Origin: Scylla paramamosain
Lineage: Eukaryota; Arthropoda; Malacostraca; Decapoda; Portunidae
Assembly: GCF_035594125.1 (NCBI RefSeq)
Contig: NC_087163.1
Location: 9,736,501 to 9,800,500, forward strand
Direction of reading: 5' to 3'
DNA length: 64,000 nucleotides
Position 1 is the first letter of the stretch. The number at the start of each line of letters is the position of its first letter. Made by a program: the position numbers and the translations under genes. Positions 11,322-23,197 of this stretch are shown piece by piece. Below the pieces are notes generated by a model. It searched no databases. It saw only the letters and a program-made list of their open reading frames with translations, and was not told where the DNA came from.

Positions 11322-13931
11322 TCATCATCATCATCATTCTCATTTAATGTCCGCATTTTCCCATTAGGATGGGGTTGGACGGGCGATGACTGCTTTCCAC
11401 AACTGCCAATCTTGTGCCATATGTTCTATTCCCAACAAATTCATATCCTCTGTCACACACTTCCTCCACTTTTTCTTTGGCCTTCCCACCAGCCGTCGGC
11501 CTCCAACCCTCCCTCTACCCTTCTCATGTGTCCAAACTATCTCAGTCTTCTCTTCCTCAGCTCAACAGAAAGGTCTTCAACTCCACACATCTCCGCCACC
11601 TCACTGCTAGACCTCCTGTTTTGCCCCCTCACTCCTGCCTTGTATCTCAGCATCCTGCAGTCACAGCTACATAGAATATCAGTCAGTCTGTTTGTCAGTG
11701 CCCATGTTTCTACTCCATACAGAAGAGCAGATCTGACACAAGCTCCGAATACCCTTCCCCTGATCCTCAGTTTTATGCTGCAGTTCACCAATAAACTGGC
11801 AATTTCTTGCCATCTTCCCCATACAACTGCTATCCTCGCCCTTACTGCTCTCTCTACATCCGCTTTACAGTCCAGCGTATCTCCCAAGTAGCAGAACTGT
11901 TGTACCTCCTCCATCACACCCCCATTCACCTCCAACCTGACATCCTCGTCATCACCAGCGCCACCGCCACCCTCCTCCTCACACACACATCTTGGACATA
12001 CAAAGTTCTGCGCCCCTCTGAGATTCCTCAGACCTGAGCATCATTGGTGACACCATTTATTTCACCTAGTACACAGCACTGAGTATGCTCCCACTCCTCT
12101 TCCACAACATCCTCATGGCCATTTTCCTGACTGAATTCTTTCTCAAGCTTCATTTCCGGTCACCATTAGTTTTGTCTTCTCCATGTTTATTTTCAGTCCC
12201 CTCTGTTCCATCCCCTCCTTCCACCTATCAAACATGTCACTTCTTCCCTTGATTCTGTTGTCAATACCAAATCATCGGCATAGAGTAGTTCCCATGGGCC
12301 ATCTCCTTTTGCCAGTTAGTAGCCTCCTCTATTACTGTGATAAAGAGTAGCGAACTAAGAGCTGATCCCTGGTGTGCTCCCACTCTTATGTCAAAGTCCC
12401 TTGATGTTCCTCCCAATGTTTTCACCTTTGGTCTTGATTCCACATACAGAGACATGACTGTAGTCATGAGTCTTTTGGGTACTTTTTGCCTCCTTAGTGC
12501 CCACTCAATCACTCTCCTTGGCACTATGTCAAATGCCTTCTCTAGATCAACAAAGAAACAAAGACATGGAATAGCTTCTTCTTCCTTTCACTGTATTTGC
12601 CTCATTATAAAAATTGCATCTGTTATTGATCTTCCTGGGCAAAACCCAAATTGTCAACCATCCACTTTTATCAGTTTCCTCAGTCTCTCCTCCAATACCT
12701 TTTCAAACAGTTTCATTCCCTGTTCCAATAGTCTAATTTCTCTATATTTTCTGCACTCCAAGGCATCTCCTTTCCCTTTCTAGATTGACACTGTCATACT
12801 ATTTTTCCAGTCTTCAGGAATGTTTCCCTTGTCAATTATGCCTCTAAACACCCTTGTTAATTCTCCTATAACACTTGCTTTCTTCATTAAGTCACTGTTG
12901 ATTCCTGTTGGACACGACGCCTTTCCACTTTTTATTCCTTTCAATGCTCTGTTCACCTCTTCCTCTAAGATTTCTTCTATCAGAACTTCAACCATAACCA
13001 CCTCTTCCAGGTTGTGTTCATTTTCCTTATTTAACAGGTTTTCAAAGTAGCACCTCCACCTCTCAAGTATTTCTTCCTCCTTTATTTTGATAATTCCTCT
13101 TTCATCCTTTATATATTTTGCTCCAGTTACATCTTTCTTCTCTTTCTTCATTTGTTTTGCAATTTTGAACATATCTTTTTGCTTCTCACTACTATTCCGT
13201 TCTACATCCCAATTTTCCCTCACCAGCCTCTTTGCTCTGGCAACCTTCCTTTTAGTCTGCCTTGCTTTTTCTTTATATTCTCTCTTATCCTCATCATTCT
13301 GTGTTCTCTGCCATCTTTTGTATGCCCTTTTCTTTTCCTGCACTGCTCTCAGTACTGCTTCATTCCACTACCATGTTTCTCTTTGCCTTCTTCAGTGACC
13401 TGTTGCTTCACCACAGACTTCCTTTGCAGCCTCCAGAACATTTTTACTCATTTCCTTCCATCTTCCTCTGTTTACCATATTTTTCTGTTGCACCTTCATT
13501 TCAAATTGTCTTCGTGTTTCCTCATCCTTCAATTCCCATTCTTTTATTTTCCTTTTGCCTCTCTGCTTCTTCTTTCTCACCAAGTTGGTCACATTTAGAT
13601 CTGCTCTCAGTAGGTGGTGCAGTGTTAAACTCCTGTATGTAATTTTCTTCTCCCTGTCCTTTTTAAATATAGTATTTATCACCCTCAGCTCTTTACTTTG
13701 GCAAAATTCCAGTATTTTTTCTCCTTCCCGATTTCTCACTCCAAATCCATAGATGCCCATGACTTCGAATCCTCCTCTGTCATCTCTAATATGCCCTTTT
13801 AGGTCGCCAGCAATGAGTAGTACTTCTGAGTCTGTCACTGTTGTCACATCATCCAACACACCCCAGAAGGCTTCCTTTCCTTCCTCTGGTCTACCCACTT
13901 ATGGTGCATATACTGAAAAAGTATTAATGGC
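11322..13931 (-). mobile_element. RTE-like LINE, 5'-truncated, nested in LINE C
   Basis: On the minus strand the order is part of the endonuclease (LLIAGDLKGHIRDDRGG at about 13825, FGVRNREGEKILEFC), a spacer, RT motifs (SGKASCPTGINSDLMKKA near 12910, VGAHQGSALSSLLFITV near 12385), then the C-terminal tail YLGDTLDCKADVERAVRARI near 11880 and LLYGVETWALTNR near 11740. The 3' end has a short (ATG)n tract at 11322-11336. It lies between a 17-bp target duplication. The 5' third of the endonuclease is missing, so the copy was truncated on insertion. Many stops are present. Placement near the RTE group is from motif style only. Confidence 0.75.
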
Positions 13932-13948
13932 ATATTCAGCTCTACATA
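13932..13948. repeat. 17-bp target duplication, right copy
   Basis: Reads atattcagctctacata and pairs with 11305-11321. Reading across from this copy restores the family C protein frame (IFSSTYSLLINIRVAFNYLD), which shows the insertion went into an ORF2 sequence. Confidence 0.85.
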
Positions 13949-14499
13949 CAGCTTGTTAATAAACATTAGGGTGGCATTTAACTATTTAGATGAAAAAAAA
14001 TTTTGAAGAAAATTACAACAAGCATGATATGACCTAAATTGGAATACACAGCAGTAGTTTGGACTCCAAAAAAATAAATAAAAAATATATGGAAAACTAG
14101 AAAGAATATAGAGGATAGTGACAAAGATGGTACCAGAACTGAAAGACTTAAACTATGAAGAAAGACTTGAAGAGATGGGATTACCAGCACTACAAGAGAG
14201 AAGAGAAAGAGGAGACCTGATAACAATTTACAAATTAGTAAATAATATAGAAAGAATAGGCAGAAATGAAGGAGGGAGAGAGGTGGATGAGGGGGCATGG
14301 GAAGAAAATAAAGAAGAGTGGATGTTCAAGTGACATCAAGAAATACAACTTCCAGTATTGAACTATTGAAATCTGGAATGATTTGAAGGAAGAGGTGGTT
14401 GTGACAGTGTACACATATTTAAAGAGAAATTGGATGAATATGGTTATGGAGACCAGATAAAATGAGCTTTGGCTCCTGCCCTGTACAATACAACTAGGT

Positions 14500-14618
<119 letters not shown>

Positions 14619-14734
14619 ATTGTGTCATTGGCCATTGTCAAGGTCACTCACTGCCTGTCACAGTCACAATTCATCCTTCAAACATGCGGTTGACCATGTG
14701 GCAGCCAACTCTCCCGCATTTTAAGACCTAGGAT

Positions 14735-15045
14735 ATTCGTAAAATAAAGCAAATATTCAATAATTTTGTAATATGCTGTAATATCCGAAGTTTCATAAAT
14801 GAAATAAATGTTTGATAACCTTGAGGGGATCGTTATACCCAAAATTCAGTAAACAGAGACTTGTTGCATCAAAAATTCCCTGTATTAAAAAATGTAACAA
14901 AAAATTGGGGTGGTATTTTTTTGGGAGCTGGAATGGATTAATGGCATTTTTATTGATTTTAATAGGGAGAACTGATTTGGCATATGAGCAAATTGAGTTA
15001 CAAGCTCTGTCACAGAACAAATTAAACTCATAAGTCAAGGAACTG
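14735..15045. mobile_element. Tigger/pogo-like terminal fragment
   Basis: Read on the minus strand from 15045 the sequence is cagttccttgacttatgagt, then tttaatttgttctgtgacag, gcttgtaactcaatttgctc and ttaatccattccagctccc. This is the familiar terminal pattern of Tigger/pogo-type mariner-superfamily elements in animals (gtttaat-cgttc-gtgac). Only one end is clear. The opposite end and any transposase are missing. The stretch 14618-14734 upstream shows nothing I recognise. Confidence 0.5.
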
Positions 15046-15109
15046 TATTGTCTTACGGGTCACCTTACATGAACAGGTCTCAGCCTCAGTCCCCTCCTCT
15101 CCTTCCTCC

Positions 15110-16005
15110 TTGGTGGTAGGGAATTATGAGCTCAGGATTAAGCCCATGATATGGCTTAACTTTGTCTGCTGCTTGTTGCTCTTAAATACCATCCATATTT
15201 TGTATGGGCCTAACTGCCTAGGTGTCAGTTTCCATTCTACCACTAATGAAGCTACCTCTTTTTTAATCCTCATTAACTGGTCCTTTTCCACTCTGGTCCT
15301 TCCTTCCCCATTAATTTTGCCTCTCCATTTCTGGGGCTTTTCCTTATTTGTTTGACAGATCATCTCATGGGCCACCTATAGATCAGTATCCTCACTCACT
15401 TGGGGCAGGTGGACACCTACACCAAGAAAACATTAGGTACTATGGCACTATTTAGCAGCTTTTGACACTTCACTAGATGTTCTAGCTACCTTGTGGGTTG
15501 ACCTTTGAACAAAACCATTATCACTGTTTTCACAGTACAATGCATATGCTCTGAAACTGAATTTCCTTGAGGATGATATGATATGGAGTGTACTGATTTT
15601 GTTCCATACCCTTGGCACAGTTCACATAAGGCTTCTGATGTAAGCTCCATGGTGCAATTTGTCAGCAACACTTCTGGTATTGCAAAGTCTTCCCTGGTAA
15701 ACTTTTAAGTTCCTAACTATCTCCTCAGCTGCTCTAGTTCTTAACTTCAGGAATTTTGTATAATGGGAATAGTAGTCAATAATGGTCAATACATATTTGT
15801 GGCCCTGAACACTGGTTACCATCTTCATGACATCAATACTGACTCTCTTGAGGTTTACAGGCAGCTGGTAATTTCTGCCAGGGTTTTTGCAACCCTGGGG
15901 CGGCCTTTGACTGCTGGCAAGTAAGGCACTCTTTGACAAACATTCTTGCATCTGATCGCAAGTTTGACCATAAAAATACTCTTCTGCTTTAAGGATAATT
16001 TTCAC
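15110..16005 (-). pseudogene. gypsy-type integrase, degraded
   Basis: A zinc-binding remnant lies at about 15960-15890 (CDQMQECLSKSALLASSQ). The core follows with VSIDVMKMVTSVQGHKYVLT and IIDYYSHYTKFLKLRTRAAE (15840-15720), then SYHPQGNSVSEHMHCTVKTV near 15560. A GPY/F-like module (RQLGPYKIWMVF) lies near 15210. These are in the expected order for a Ty3/gypsy integrase, which inserts the cDNA. The frame breaks at about 15620 and again before the GPY region. Confidence 0.65.
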
Positions 16006-16049
16006 TTGTCCATGATGTCCAGATTCCTTTTCAATAGCTATAGTTAAGG

Positions 16050-17430
16050 CTTCATTCCTGAGAGTGTTAGGTGCAATTCATATATACAATATGGTGTTAT
16101 CTAGCTTAAATTTTGTTCCGTAAAGTACATTATCTTCTATAATGAACTGGTCTAAGATTGCTCTTGGAAATTTGGCTGTTGGAAATTCTCTACCTTCTAA
16201 GTATTCCTTCATTTCTCTCTACCTTGGTTCTTCACTTTAATTTACTTATCTCTTCCTTATTATAACCTAAGCAGGTGTTTAGGCTAATTTCTTGGACTAC
16301 TTGCATGGAGCAACTCAACTGGTCAGCCACTATATTTTTTTTTTCTGGACTTGTACCCAATCTTATATTGGTAGGCCCATGTTTTCAGGATTCAGTGGTT
16401 TATCCAAGGAGATTTTGCTTTTTGTCTAAAGAATGATAATAGAGGCTGATAATCTATCCTAATAAGCACTGTGGTTTTCCATAGGAATTGATTATACTAA
16501 TATCAGGTTAATACTGTATCTAAGGGAAGGCTTCTCAGTCTGTGCAAAGAATTATTTTTTTGAGAAATAGCCACTTACTCTAAATAAGCCTTTGGTGTCA
16601 TGCTACATTAGTACTGCCACAACATAAATAAGGCTGGCATCGATCTCTAGGATAAAGGTTTCAGTTATATTGGCTCTACATAAGACTGAGGCACTAATTA
16701 ATTTGGCTTTAAGGGTATCAAATACTTCCCTACATTCTAGGAACCAATCAAAGGTTTGGTGTTTCCATATCAGATTAATCAGAGAGCAGTTATTTTTGAG
16801 AAGTTAAGAGGAGCACATCCCCAAGAAACGACATACCTTCTTCACTTTGGTAGATGGTTTCATTTTTAGCACTGTTCCCATACTGGCGTGGTCTGGTCTA
16901 TGCTTTTCTTTAGAGACAGTATAACAAAGGAACTTTACTTCATGTTTCAAAGGCTGAAATTTATGCTGGCATCCCTCATAGTCAATTATATGATTAAGCA
17001 ATGTCATGAGGGTGTTGTAATCTTTGGCATATATGATGACATTGTCCATGTAAGTTTTAATCCAGTTTACTTTGGTAAACTGCCTAGAAAAAATAGCTGG
17101 AAACAACTCAGGCCAAACAGCAGTCATGTCATTTAAAGTGGTAAAGAGCAATTCCTTCAGTAAACTTTGATAGGTCTCTTCATTCAGCAAGACCTGGTAA
17201 TATGTGTCTTTGAGATCTAATGAAATGTACTTATTCCCTGCCACACTCTACCAACTTATCTAGTTTGAGTAAGGGATGAATGTTGGTTGCAAGATGTGTA
17301 TTCATCTTTCTGTAATCTAAGTATATTTTGCTTTTACTAGTACTATGGGTGACAACCAGGTCAAGGTCAATCTCTTGATAATGTCATGTCCTTCTAGGTC
17401 TCTGAAAATTTCAGCTACAGTATAATCCTT
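16050..17430 (-). pseudogene. gypsy-type RT and RNase H, degraded
   Basis: The RT begins with YRKMNTHLATNIHPLLKLDK (near 17310) and continues YISLDLKDTYYQVLL (near 17230). The catalytic box is YMDNVIIYAKD near 17040, where the usual YxDD second aspartate is asparagine. Then come VKFLCYTVSKEKHRPDHA and KKVCRFLGMCSS to 16804. RNase H follows in broken frames (FLECREVFDTLKAKL, ETFILEIDASL near 16660, GYFSKK). The lost catalytic aspartate and several stops show it is inactive. The retroelement pol protein would copy RNA into DNA. Confidence 0.7.
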
Positions 17431-17741
17431 TTTGCTTTCTTGGGATATTGGTAGATGGGTGCTCTACAAGGGTTAAGGTTGTTAATGTGAATATGGGCTG
17501 ATTCAGTTTTTAAAAAGGCCCAGCTCTCTCTTTTTCACAATGAACAATTCTTCATGCAGGTAAATTCATTCAAACAACTTGTTGCTCTGTAGTGAATCTA
17601 AATGGGCCTAGCTCCAGAATATTATTCATCTTCATGCATCTGGACAAGTTTTCCCTTATGACATCACTTTTGGATCTGATGGAATCACCTTTTCACCCCA
17701 ATCATGTTTTTGATATATGTCAGTGATGTAGATGCCAGTAT

Positions 17742-18560
17742 TGGAACATGTTTATTGATGATGCAAAATGAACGTGCTTATTGATGATGCAAAACTGCAA
17801 CGAGTTAGTGAAAGACTTCACAGGACTCTATGAATGGAATAAGAAATGGCAAATGGATTTTAATTCAGGTAAATGTCTTGTGGTAAAATCTGGCAGAAAC
17901 TCAAAGAGACCTAATCGGAATTATAAATTAGATGACACAATTCAAGCATCTGTAAAGAAAAGACCTAGCTGTAATAATAAACAACAGGCTACCACAAGAA
18001 GACCATATAAATTACAAAGTATGGAACAGGCACCACCTTTTGGCAAATAAGAAGATAGCATTTAAATACATAGAAGAGGAAATTATTAAGAAAAAGTCAC
18101 AACATTTAAATGACCAAGACTTGAATATGCAGCAGTAGTATGAAATCCACATCTGAAAAGATAAAATGCAAAGAGCAGCTACAAAATGGGTATCAGGCTT
18201 GAAAGATCTTGGCTGTAAAGAAAGGCTTGACAAACTGAAGCTCCCAACACTAGAGGAGGAATGAAAATGAGGTGACATGATCATGATCTACAAATGTGCA
18301 AAAGGAAAAGAAGAAATTTATATCATGAATTTCATGCAACAATCAATGGTAAGAAATTGTACAAAAAAAAAAAAACAAAGAAAGTTGTGAAATTTTTTTT
18401 TTTTTCTGACAGAACAATCAGTCAATGGAATTCATTGACTTATGAAATTGTGTATACAAGGAACTTTCATAGTTTTAAAGAGAAATGTAACACATTAACT
18501 TTAAAAGATGAGACATTATGAGCTTGACTCAATCCAGTAAAATACAGTTAGGTAAGAACA
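17742..18560 (+). mobile_element. CR1-like LINE 3' fragment, degenerate
   Basis: It starts at the RT catalytic region: MFIDDAK is followed at once by a second LLMMQN/LIDDAK-type copy, because about 25 bp is tandemly duplicated at 17745-17795. Then come WNKKWQMDFNSGKCLV (17838-17885), MQRAATKWVSGLKDLGCKER (18168-18226) and an end-of-ORF block RTISQWNSLTYEIVYTRNFH (18413-18470). The 3' end atacagttaggtaagaacac (18543-18562) is a decayed form of the tail motif shared by the other LINEs here. It contains many stops. Confidence 0.65.
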
Positions 18561-18995
18561 CACACTCTCACATGCACATAGTTGGTGGTAAAATATAAAG
18601 CATGAAAGGACAAAACATATGTCTGGCATAACTGCAGAAAGAAAATACATAAAACACAATTTTGATTATTGCACTTTATTTTTCATTCCTTTAATCTTTT
18701 CTTATATAATATTACTTGGCTGAGCTTCCACTTTGTTTTTTATATTCATGGAGCCTCTTTCTGTTTTTTTTTTTTTCCAGTGAACATACTAATGAATCTG
18801 TATCCATTTAATTTCAGTATCTTTTATCCAACTTTTTTTTACATAACTGAAGCTGATATCTTGATTAACAAGATATACCAGATTGTATTATGTATGACTA
18901 TGAATTATTACAAATTTATTCTATACTTTTGAATATTTGAATCCTGTAAATGCTATGATTTGCAGAAATACTAATCATGTTCCATCCCCCATCAG
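18561..18995 (+). other. Intron sequence, no recognised feature
   Basis: AT-rich DNA with poly-T tracts at 18768-18778 and 18832-18840, upstream of the splice acceptor at 18995. I see no coding or repeat signature. Confidence 0.5.
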
Positions 18996-19145
18996 TTATC
19001 AGTGTCAGCCAAAGGGATACTGAGTGATGAGCTAAGTGAAGCTAGTCTGAACCTACATGCTGATTCTCCAGTCAGTCAAGAGATGCTTTTCTTAGCCCAT
19101 GTTATTAAAAAAGAAAGCAAAGATGCAAGTAATCTGAACTTTAAG
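18996..19145 (+). CDS. Exon of a large lipid-transfer-like secreted protein (exon 1 in window)
   Basis: 150 nt, 50 codons, phase 0 at both ends. The acceptor is ccccatcag and the donor AAG|gtaaag. It encodes LSVSAKGILSDELSEASLNL through KKESKDASNLNFK. The reading is open only in this frame and joins in frame to the exon at 21801. Alternating hydrophobic and polar residues suggest beta strands. Alone it gives no family match. The name comes from the exon series as a whole, which resembles the apolipophorin/apoB type beta-sheet repeat region. An acceptor six bases downstream (atcag at 18998-19002) is less likely but possible. Confidence 0.6.
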
Positions 19146-19285
19146 GTAAAGTGAATACTACTTTTTGTATTTCCATATATAATAAAGTACATACTTACAA
19201 AATACTGTGATGCATGTGTGATTTTGTACCTGATCTTAAAGAAAATTAAATGTCAGTCAAAATATAAATGGCACTTAGACTATAG

Positions 19286-20154
<869 letters not shown>

Positions 20155-20238
<84 letters not shown>
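20155..20238. repeat. (TA)n microsatellite
   Basis: About 84 bp of TA to the right of the Tigger-like element, mirroring the array on its left. Confidence 0.95.
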
Positions 20239-20240
<2 letters not shown>

Positions 20241-20324
20241 CATTCTAGGGACACACCACAATTGCCTGAGGATTGAAGGAGGAGAAATTTGAATTTTGCA
20301 TAGGGAAATGCAGTTCTCCAGTGT

Positions 20325-21600
20325 GTTCAGAGGAAGAATCAAAGCAAGATCTGTGTGTTTTGTTGCCAGCTCTGCTTCTGACTGATCTGCTGACTCTGAA
20401 CAAAACTTGAAAAATACTTGTATTTCTTCACTTAGTTCAACAGTTACACAATTGGTGAATTTTGTTTACACCCACAGATGAAAAAGTGTTTTTTCTGTGT
20501 TGAGTCACAGTTTTCAACCTTAATTGGGTAAGAACAAAGTAATTATGGGAAGTTAAGTTAAAGAATAACATTTTTTTGGTTTATATACCACTTTACCTAT
20601 TATTTTTTATGTCTTGCTATTATGAAATTATGCTTAAAATTGAACTTGTCATCTCTGACATAAAATACTCCTGAATATGAGATTCCTTTTAAATTTCAAG
20701 TAAAAAGTAATAAAAAAAAAGCAAAAATTTTCATGACTATTTTGCATGTCGACTTGCATCTTCCAGTGTCACATGAGAAGCAGGGTAGGGAGCAAATGGA
20801 TGTTTTCCTCCCTCTTCATCTCTTTATCCCTTCCTCCCCCATCCTCTCCATGACGGCTTTAATTGTGGCAAACATTTTTTTATAGAGATTTGAACATATG
20901 ACTAAAGTATTACCTTTCTGAACACTTATATTGATATTATTGTTATCAAAAACTTAAGAATAACATGAATTTTAGGTGCTGGAAACTGTATATTTAGCAG
21001 GATTTAGAAAATGGTAAATTGTACACCATCCTCTGTGATTCAAAAGGTGGATGGATGGGGAGGGAGGGTGGGAGGGAGGGAGGGAGAGGGAGGAAGACAC
21101 CAATCTCCTTCCTATTGCGCTTCCCACATGACACTTGAAGATGCAAGGCGATGTGCAAAATAGCTGTAGGAATTTTTCCCTTCTTTTTCTTTTTATATCA
21201 CTTTTCAACCAAAATCTGAAAACACCCTCGTATTCAGGATTATTTTATGTCCAAGAAAATGTGATTCATTTTAAGCAGAACTTCATAATAGCTGGGCATA
21301 ACAATTATAAATAAAGTGGTGTACAAACCATCAAACCTGATTTCTTGATTTACATATGACATAATTAATTTGTTTTTTATCTTATTGAGATTGAAAAATT
21401 GTGATATAGTTTAACAAACACATTTTCATCTGTGGATGTGAGAAAAAATTTGCCTAATGTGTGTAATTGTTGGGCTAAGTGAAGAAACATAAATATTTTT
21501 GAAGGGGAGATTAAGTTCTTCTCAGACTCTGGGCCAGTCAGGAGTAAGGCTACCAACCTAACACAGAAATTGTGCTAGGAGTCTTTCTCTGAATGAATGA
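20325..21600. repeat. Large imperfect inverted repeat (foldback element)
   Basis: The left arm (about 20325-20900) and right arm (about 21000-21600) are reverse complements of each other at 70-80 percent by eye. Matching blocks include atttcttcactta (20424-20436) with taagtgaagaaac (21477-21489), cacagatgaaaa with ttttcatctgtg (21423-21434), gacataaaatactcctgaat (20657-20676) with attcaggattattttatgtc (21232-21251), and cttgcatctt with aagatgcaag. No ORF is seen. It sits in the intron between 19145 and 21801. It could be a MITE-like or foldback DNA element. The outer ends are not sharply defined. Confidence 0.75.
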
Positions 21601-21800
21601 GTTTAAGTGTTGTCATACATTGCAGTCACAACATGTGAATATATCATGAATTTCCTTTTTCTATTCTGTTAATTATGTCCATCATTTCCCATAACTTTCC
21701 TCATATGGCATTTTGCTGAAAGATCTCATGTTATGTAGTTTCACTTATTTAAATCTTTTGTTTTTCTTTCCCCCTTATTTTATAAACTTTACTCACCCAG

Positions 21801-22073
21801 TTACAAACCAGCTCAGAGGCCAAATACTGGGAGGTGTTTTCTACTGAAGTAAGGGGTGAATGGAATGGAAAGCAAATAGATGGAGCTGTTGAGATTGACT
21901 GGGCAGATGTTGCTGTTACGTTGAATATATCGGGTTTCTACGAGGTTATAGATAACAAACATCACTTGGCAGCTTCATCAGAGCTAACAGTGCCATCATT
22001 AGCTATTTGGCACCAACTGAAGTCTTCCATGGAAGGAACTTTAAGTATTGAGCAGAATCCATCTTCATTCAAG
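21801..22073 (+). CDS. Exon of the lipid-transfer-like gene (exon 2 in window)
   Basis: 273 nt, 91 codons, phase 0. The acceptor is actcacccag and the donor AAG|gtaaat. It encodes LQTSSEAKYWEVFSTEVRGE through EGTLSIEQNPSSFK. It has an N-glycosylation sequon (NIS in LNISGF) and repeated strand-turn-strand patterns such as VAVTLNISGFYEVI and HHLAASSELTVPSL. This is the longest recognisable exon of the series. It joins in frame with the exons on either side. A secreted beta-rich lipid-binding protein is the best guess. No single catalytic motif is present. Confidence 0.75.
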
Positions 22074-22242
22074 GTAAATCTTGCTTCATGTAAGTCATGT
22101 TTGTTCACAGCACAAATCTTTGCTAGGTTATTATTTTATTTTTGTTAAATATTTTTATATGGTGTTTTATGAGAGTGGCATGGGTTATTTTTTTTGTCTC
22201 ATATTTAAAGTATTTTGTCAATTTATAAAGACTATGATGCAG

Positions 22243-22389
22243 GTAACCCAGAGTGCCATGGTTGAGAAAGACAATAAGGAAGTGTTCAGCAGTCAAGGAC
22301 AGTTGACAGTGCATATGCCAGAGATGACTGGTGAACTTTCTATTTTCCATGATGGAAAATTTGCCTCCAGGCAGCTCTACAATATGGAA
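22243..22389 (+). CDS. Exon of the lipid-transfer-like gene (exon 3 in window)
   Basis: 147 nt, 49 codons, phase 0. The acceptor is atgatgcag and the donor GAA|gtaagt. It encodes VTQSAMVEKDNKEVFSSQGQ, then LTVHMPEMTGELSIFHDGKF. The segment QGQLTVHMPEMTGELSIFHDG has the alternating strand pattern of the neighbours. The preceding intron is only 169 bp, unlike the multi-kilobase introns elsewhere in this gene. Confidence 0.75.
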
Positions 22390-22689
22390 GTAAGTATGAT
22401 TGTTTAACTATAATGCTATACCAACCTATTTTTTTTCTGTTTGTTAATCAATTTAATGTAGGACTTAAAATCTGTTACCCCTATTCATGACATCACATTG
22501 TCTCATTGCTATTTTGAATCTTGACTTTTTTTTTACTGGTGCCTCTCCATTGCTCTCCAAATGGTTCCTCATTAATAGAAAGTATTTATAGTCAAGATAT
22601 CTATAATGTGCATAAGATCTATAATGTGCAGGATGTGCCTGCACTATAAGAAAAATATGTAAGAAAAACAATTCCTGACCATCTTGGAG

Positions 22690-23197
22690 ATACGCCCAAC
22701 ATTCTTGACCTTTTCCTGACCTCTAATCCTTCTGCTTATGCTGTCACCCTTTTCCTCTCCTCTAACAGACTGTCTTCAGCCTCTCTCTCATCACCGTAAT
22801 GTTGCATCTCTAGCTGTCTTCTACCGCTATTTTCATGTTAACCGCTCTTCTGATCTTGCTAACTGCATGCCTCCCCTGCTCCCACGGCCTCGCTGCACAA
22901 GACTTTCTTCTTTCTCTCACTCCTATTCTGTCCACCTCTCTAATGCAAGAGTTAACCAGTATTCTCGATCATTCATCCCTTTCTCTGGTAAACTCTGGAA
23001 CTCCCTGCCTGCTTCTGTATTTCTACCTTCCCGTGACTTGAATTCCTTCAAGAGGGAGGTTTCAAGACACTTATCCATCAATTTTTGACTATTGCCTTGA
23101 CCCTTTTATGGGACTGGCATTTCAGTGGGCATTTTTTTTTATTGGACTTTTGTTGCCCTTGGCCAGTGTCCCTTCTACATTAAAAAAAAAAAAAAAT
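22690..23197 (+). mobile_element. Jockey-like LINE, internally deleted copy
   Basis: The left part (atacgcccaacattcttgac, to about 22755) matches the endonuclease region at 54997 of the longer copy. It then joins directly to [20 protein letters not shown], which corresponds to 56945 there, so about 1.9 kb of RT is missing. The rest encodes the ORF2 tail (RPRCTRLSSFSHSYSVHLSN, FSGKLWNSLPASVF, NSFKREVSRHLS) and ends in a stop. The 3' end ttggccagtgtcccttctac is followed by a poly-A run at 23181-23196. It lies in the intron after 22389. Confidence 0.8.

Larger units (their letters stand above)
9613..14450 (+). pseudogene. LINE family C ORF2, internally deleted and interrupted
   Basis: The endonuclease N-terminus (MYTNIDGLVPSLLEHKDYL near 9646, GIVCLTETKLKEE, MILVKEDIAVEE) runs to about 9965. 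It then joins HEWYNARCIEAK (about 10035), skipping the part that holds the catalytic GDFN and SDH boxes in families A and B. RT motifs follow: LDVRKAMEPDQINGWIL near 10370, FRFRKGRSCVTNL near 10670, VTSGVLQGSVLVP near 10940 and LFADDAKVMK near 11037 with catalytic FADD intact. Thumb and tail sequence runs to 11321 and continues after the nested LINE with KLEYTAVVWTP and TKMVPELKDLNYEERLEE (14120-14170). Confidence 0.75.
15050..17705 (-). mobile_element. Ty3/gypsy-type retrotransposon remnant
   Basis: Read on the minus strand, an RT, RNase H, integrase order is visible, as in Ty3/gypsy pol. No long terminal repeats are recognisable, and stops and frameshifts are frequent. The flanks are a Tigger-like fragment and a LINE 3' end. 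It is an old, truncated copy. Confidence 0.75.

Noticed and set aside
11412..11891. Plus-strand 159-codon frame
   Set aside because: Antisense shadow of the RTE-like LINE tail, whose minus-strand motifs (YLGDTLDC, LLYGVETWAL) are recognisable.
13152..13598. Plus-strand Phe/Ser/Leu-rich frames
   Set aside because: Antisense of a Lys/Glu-rich LINE region. The composition explains the openness.
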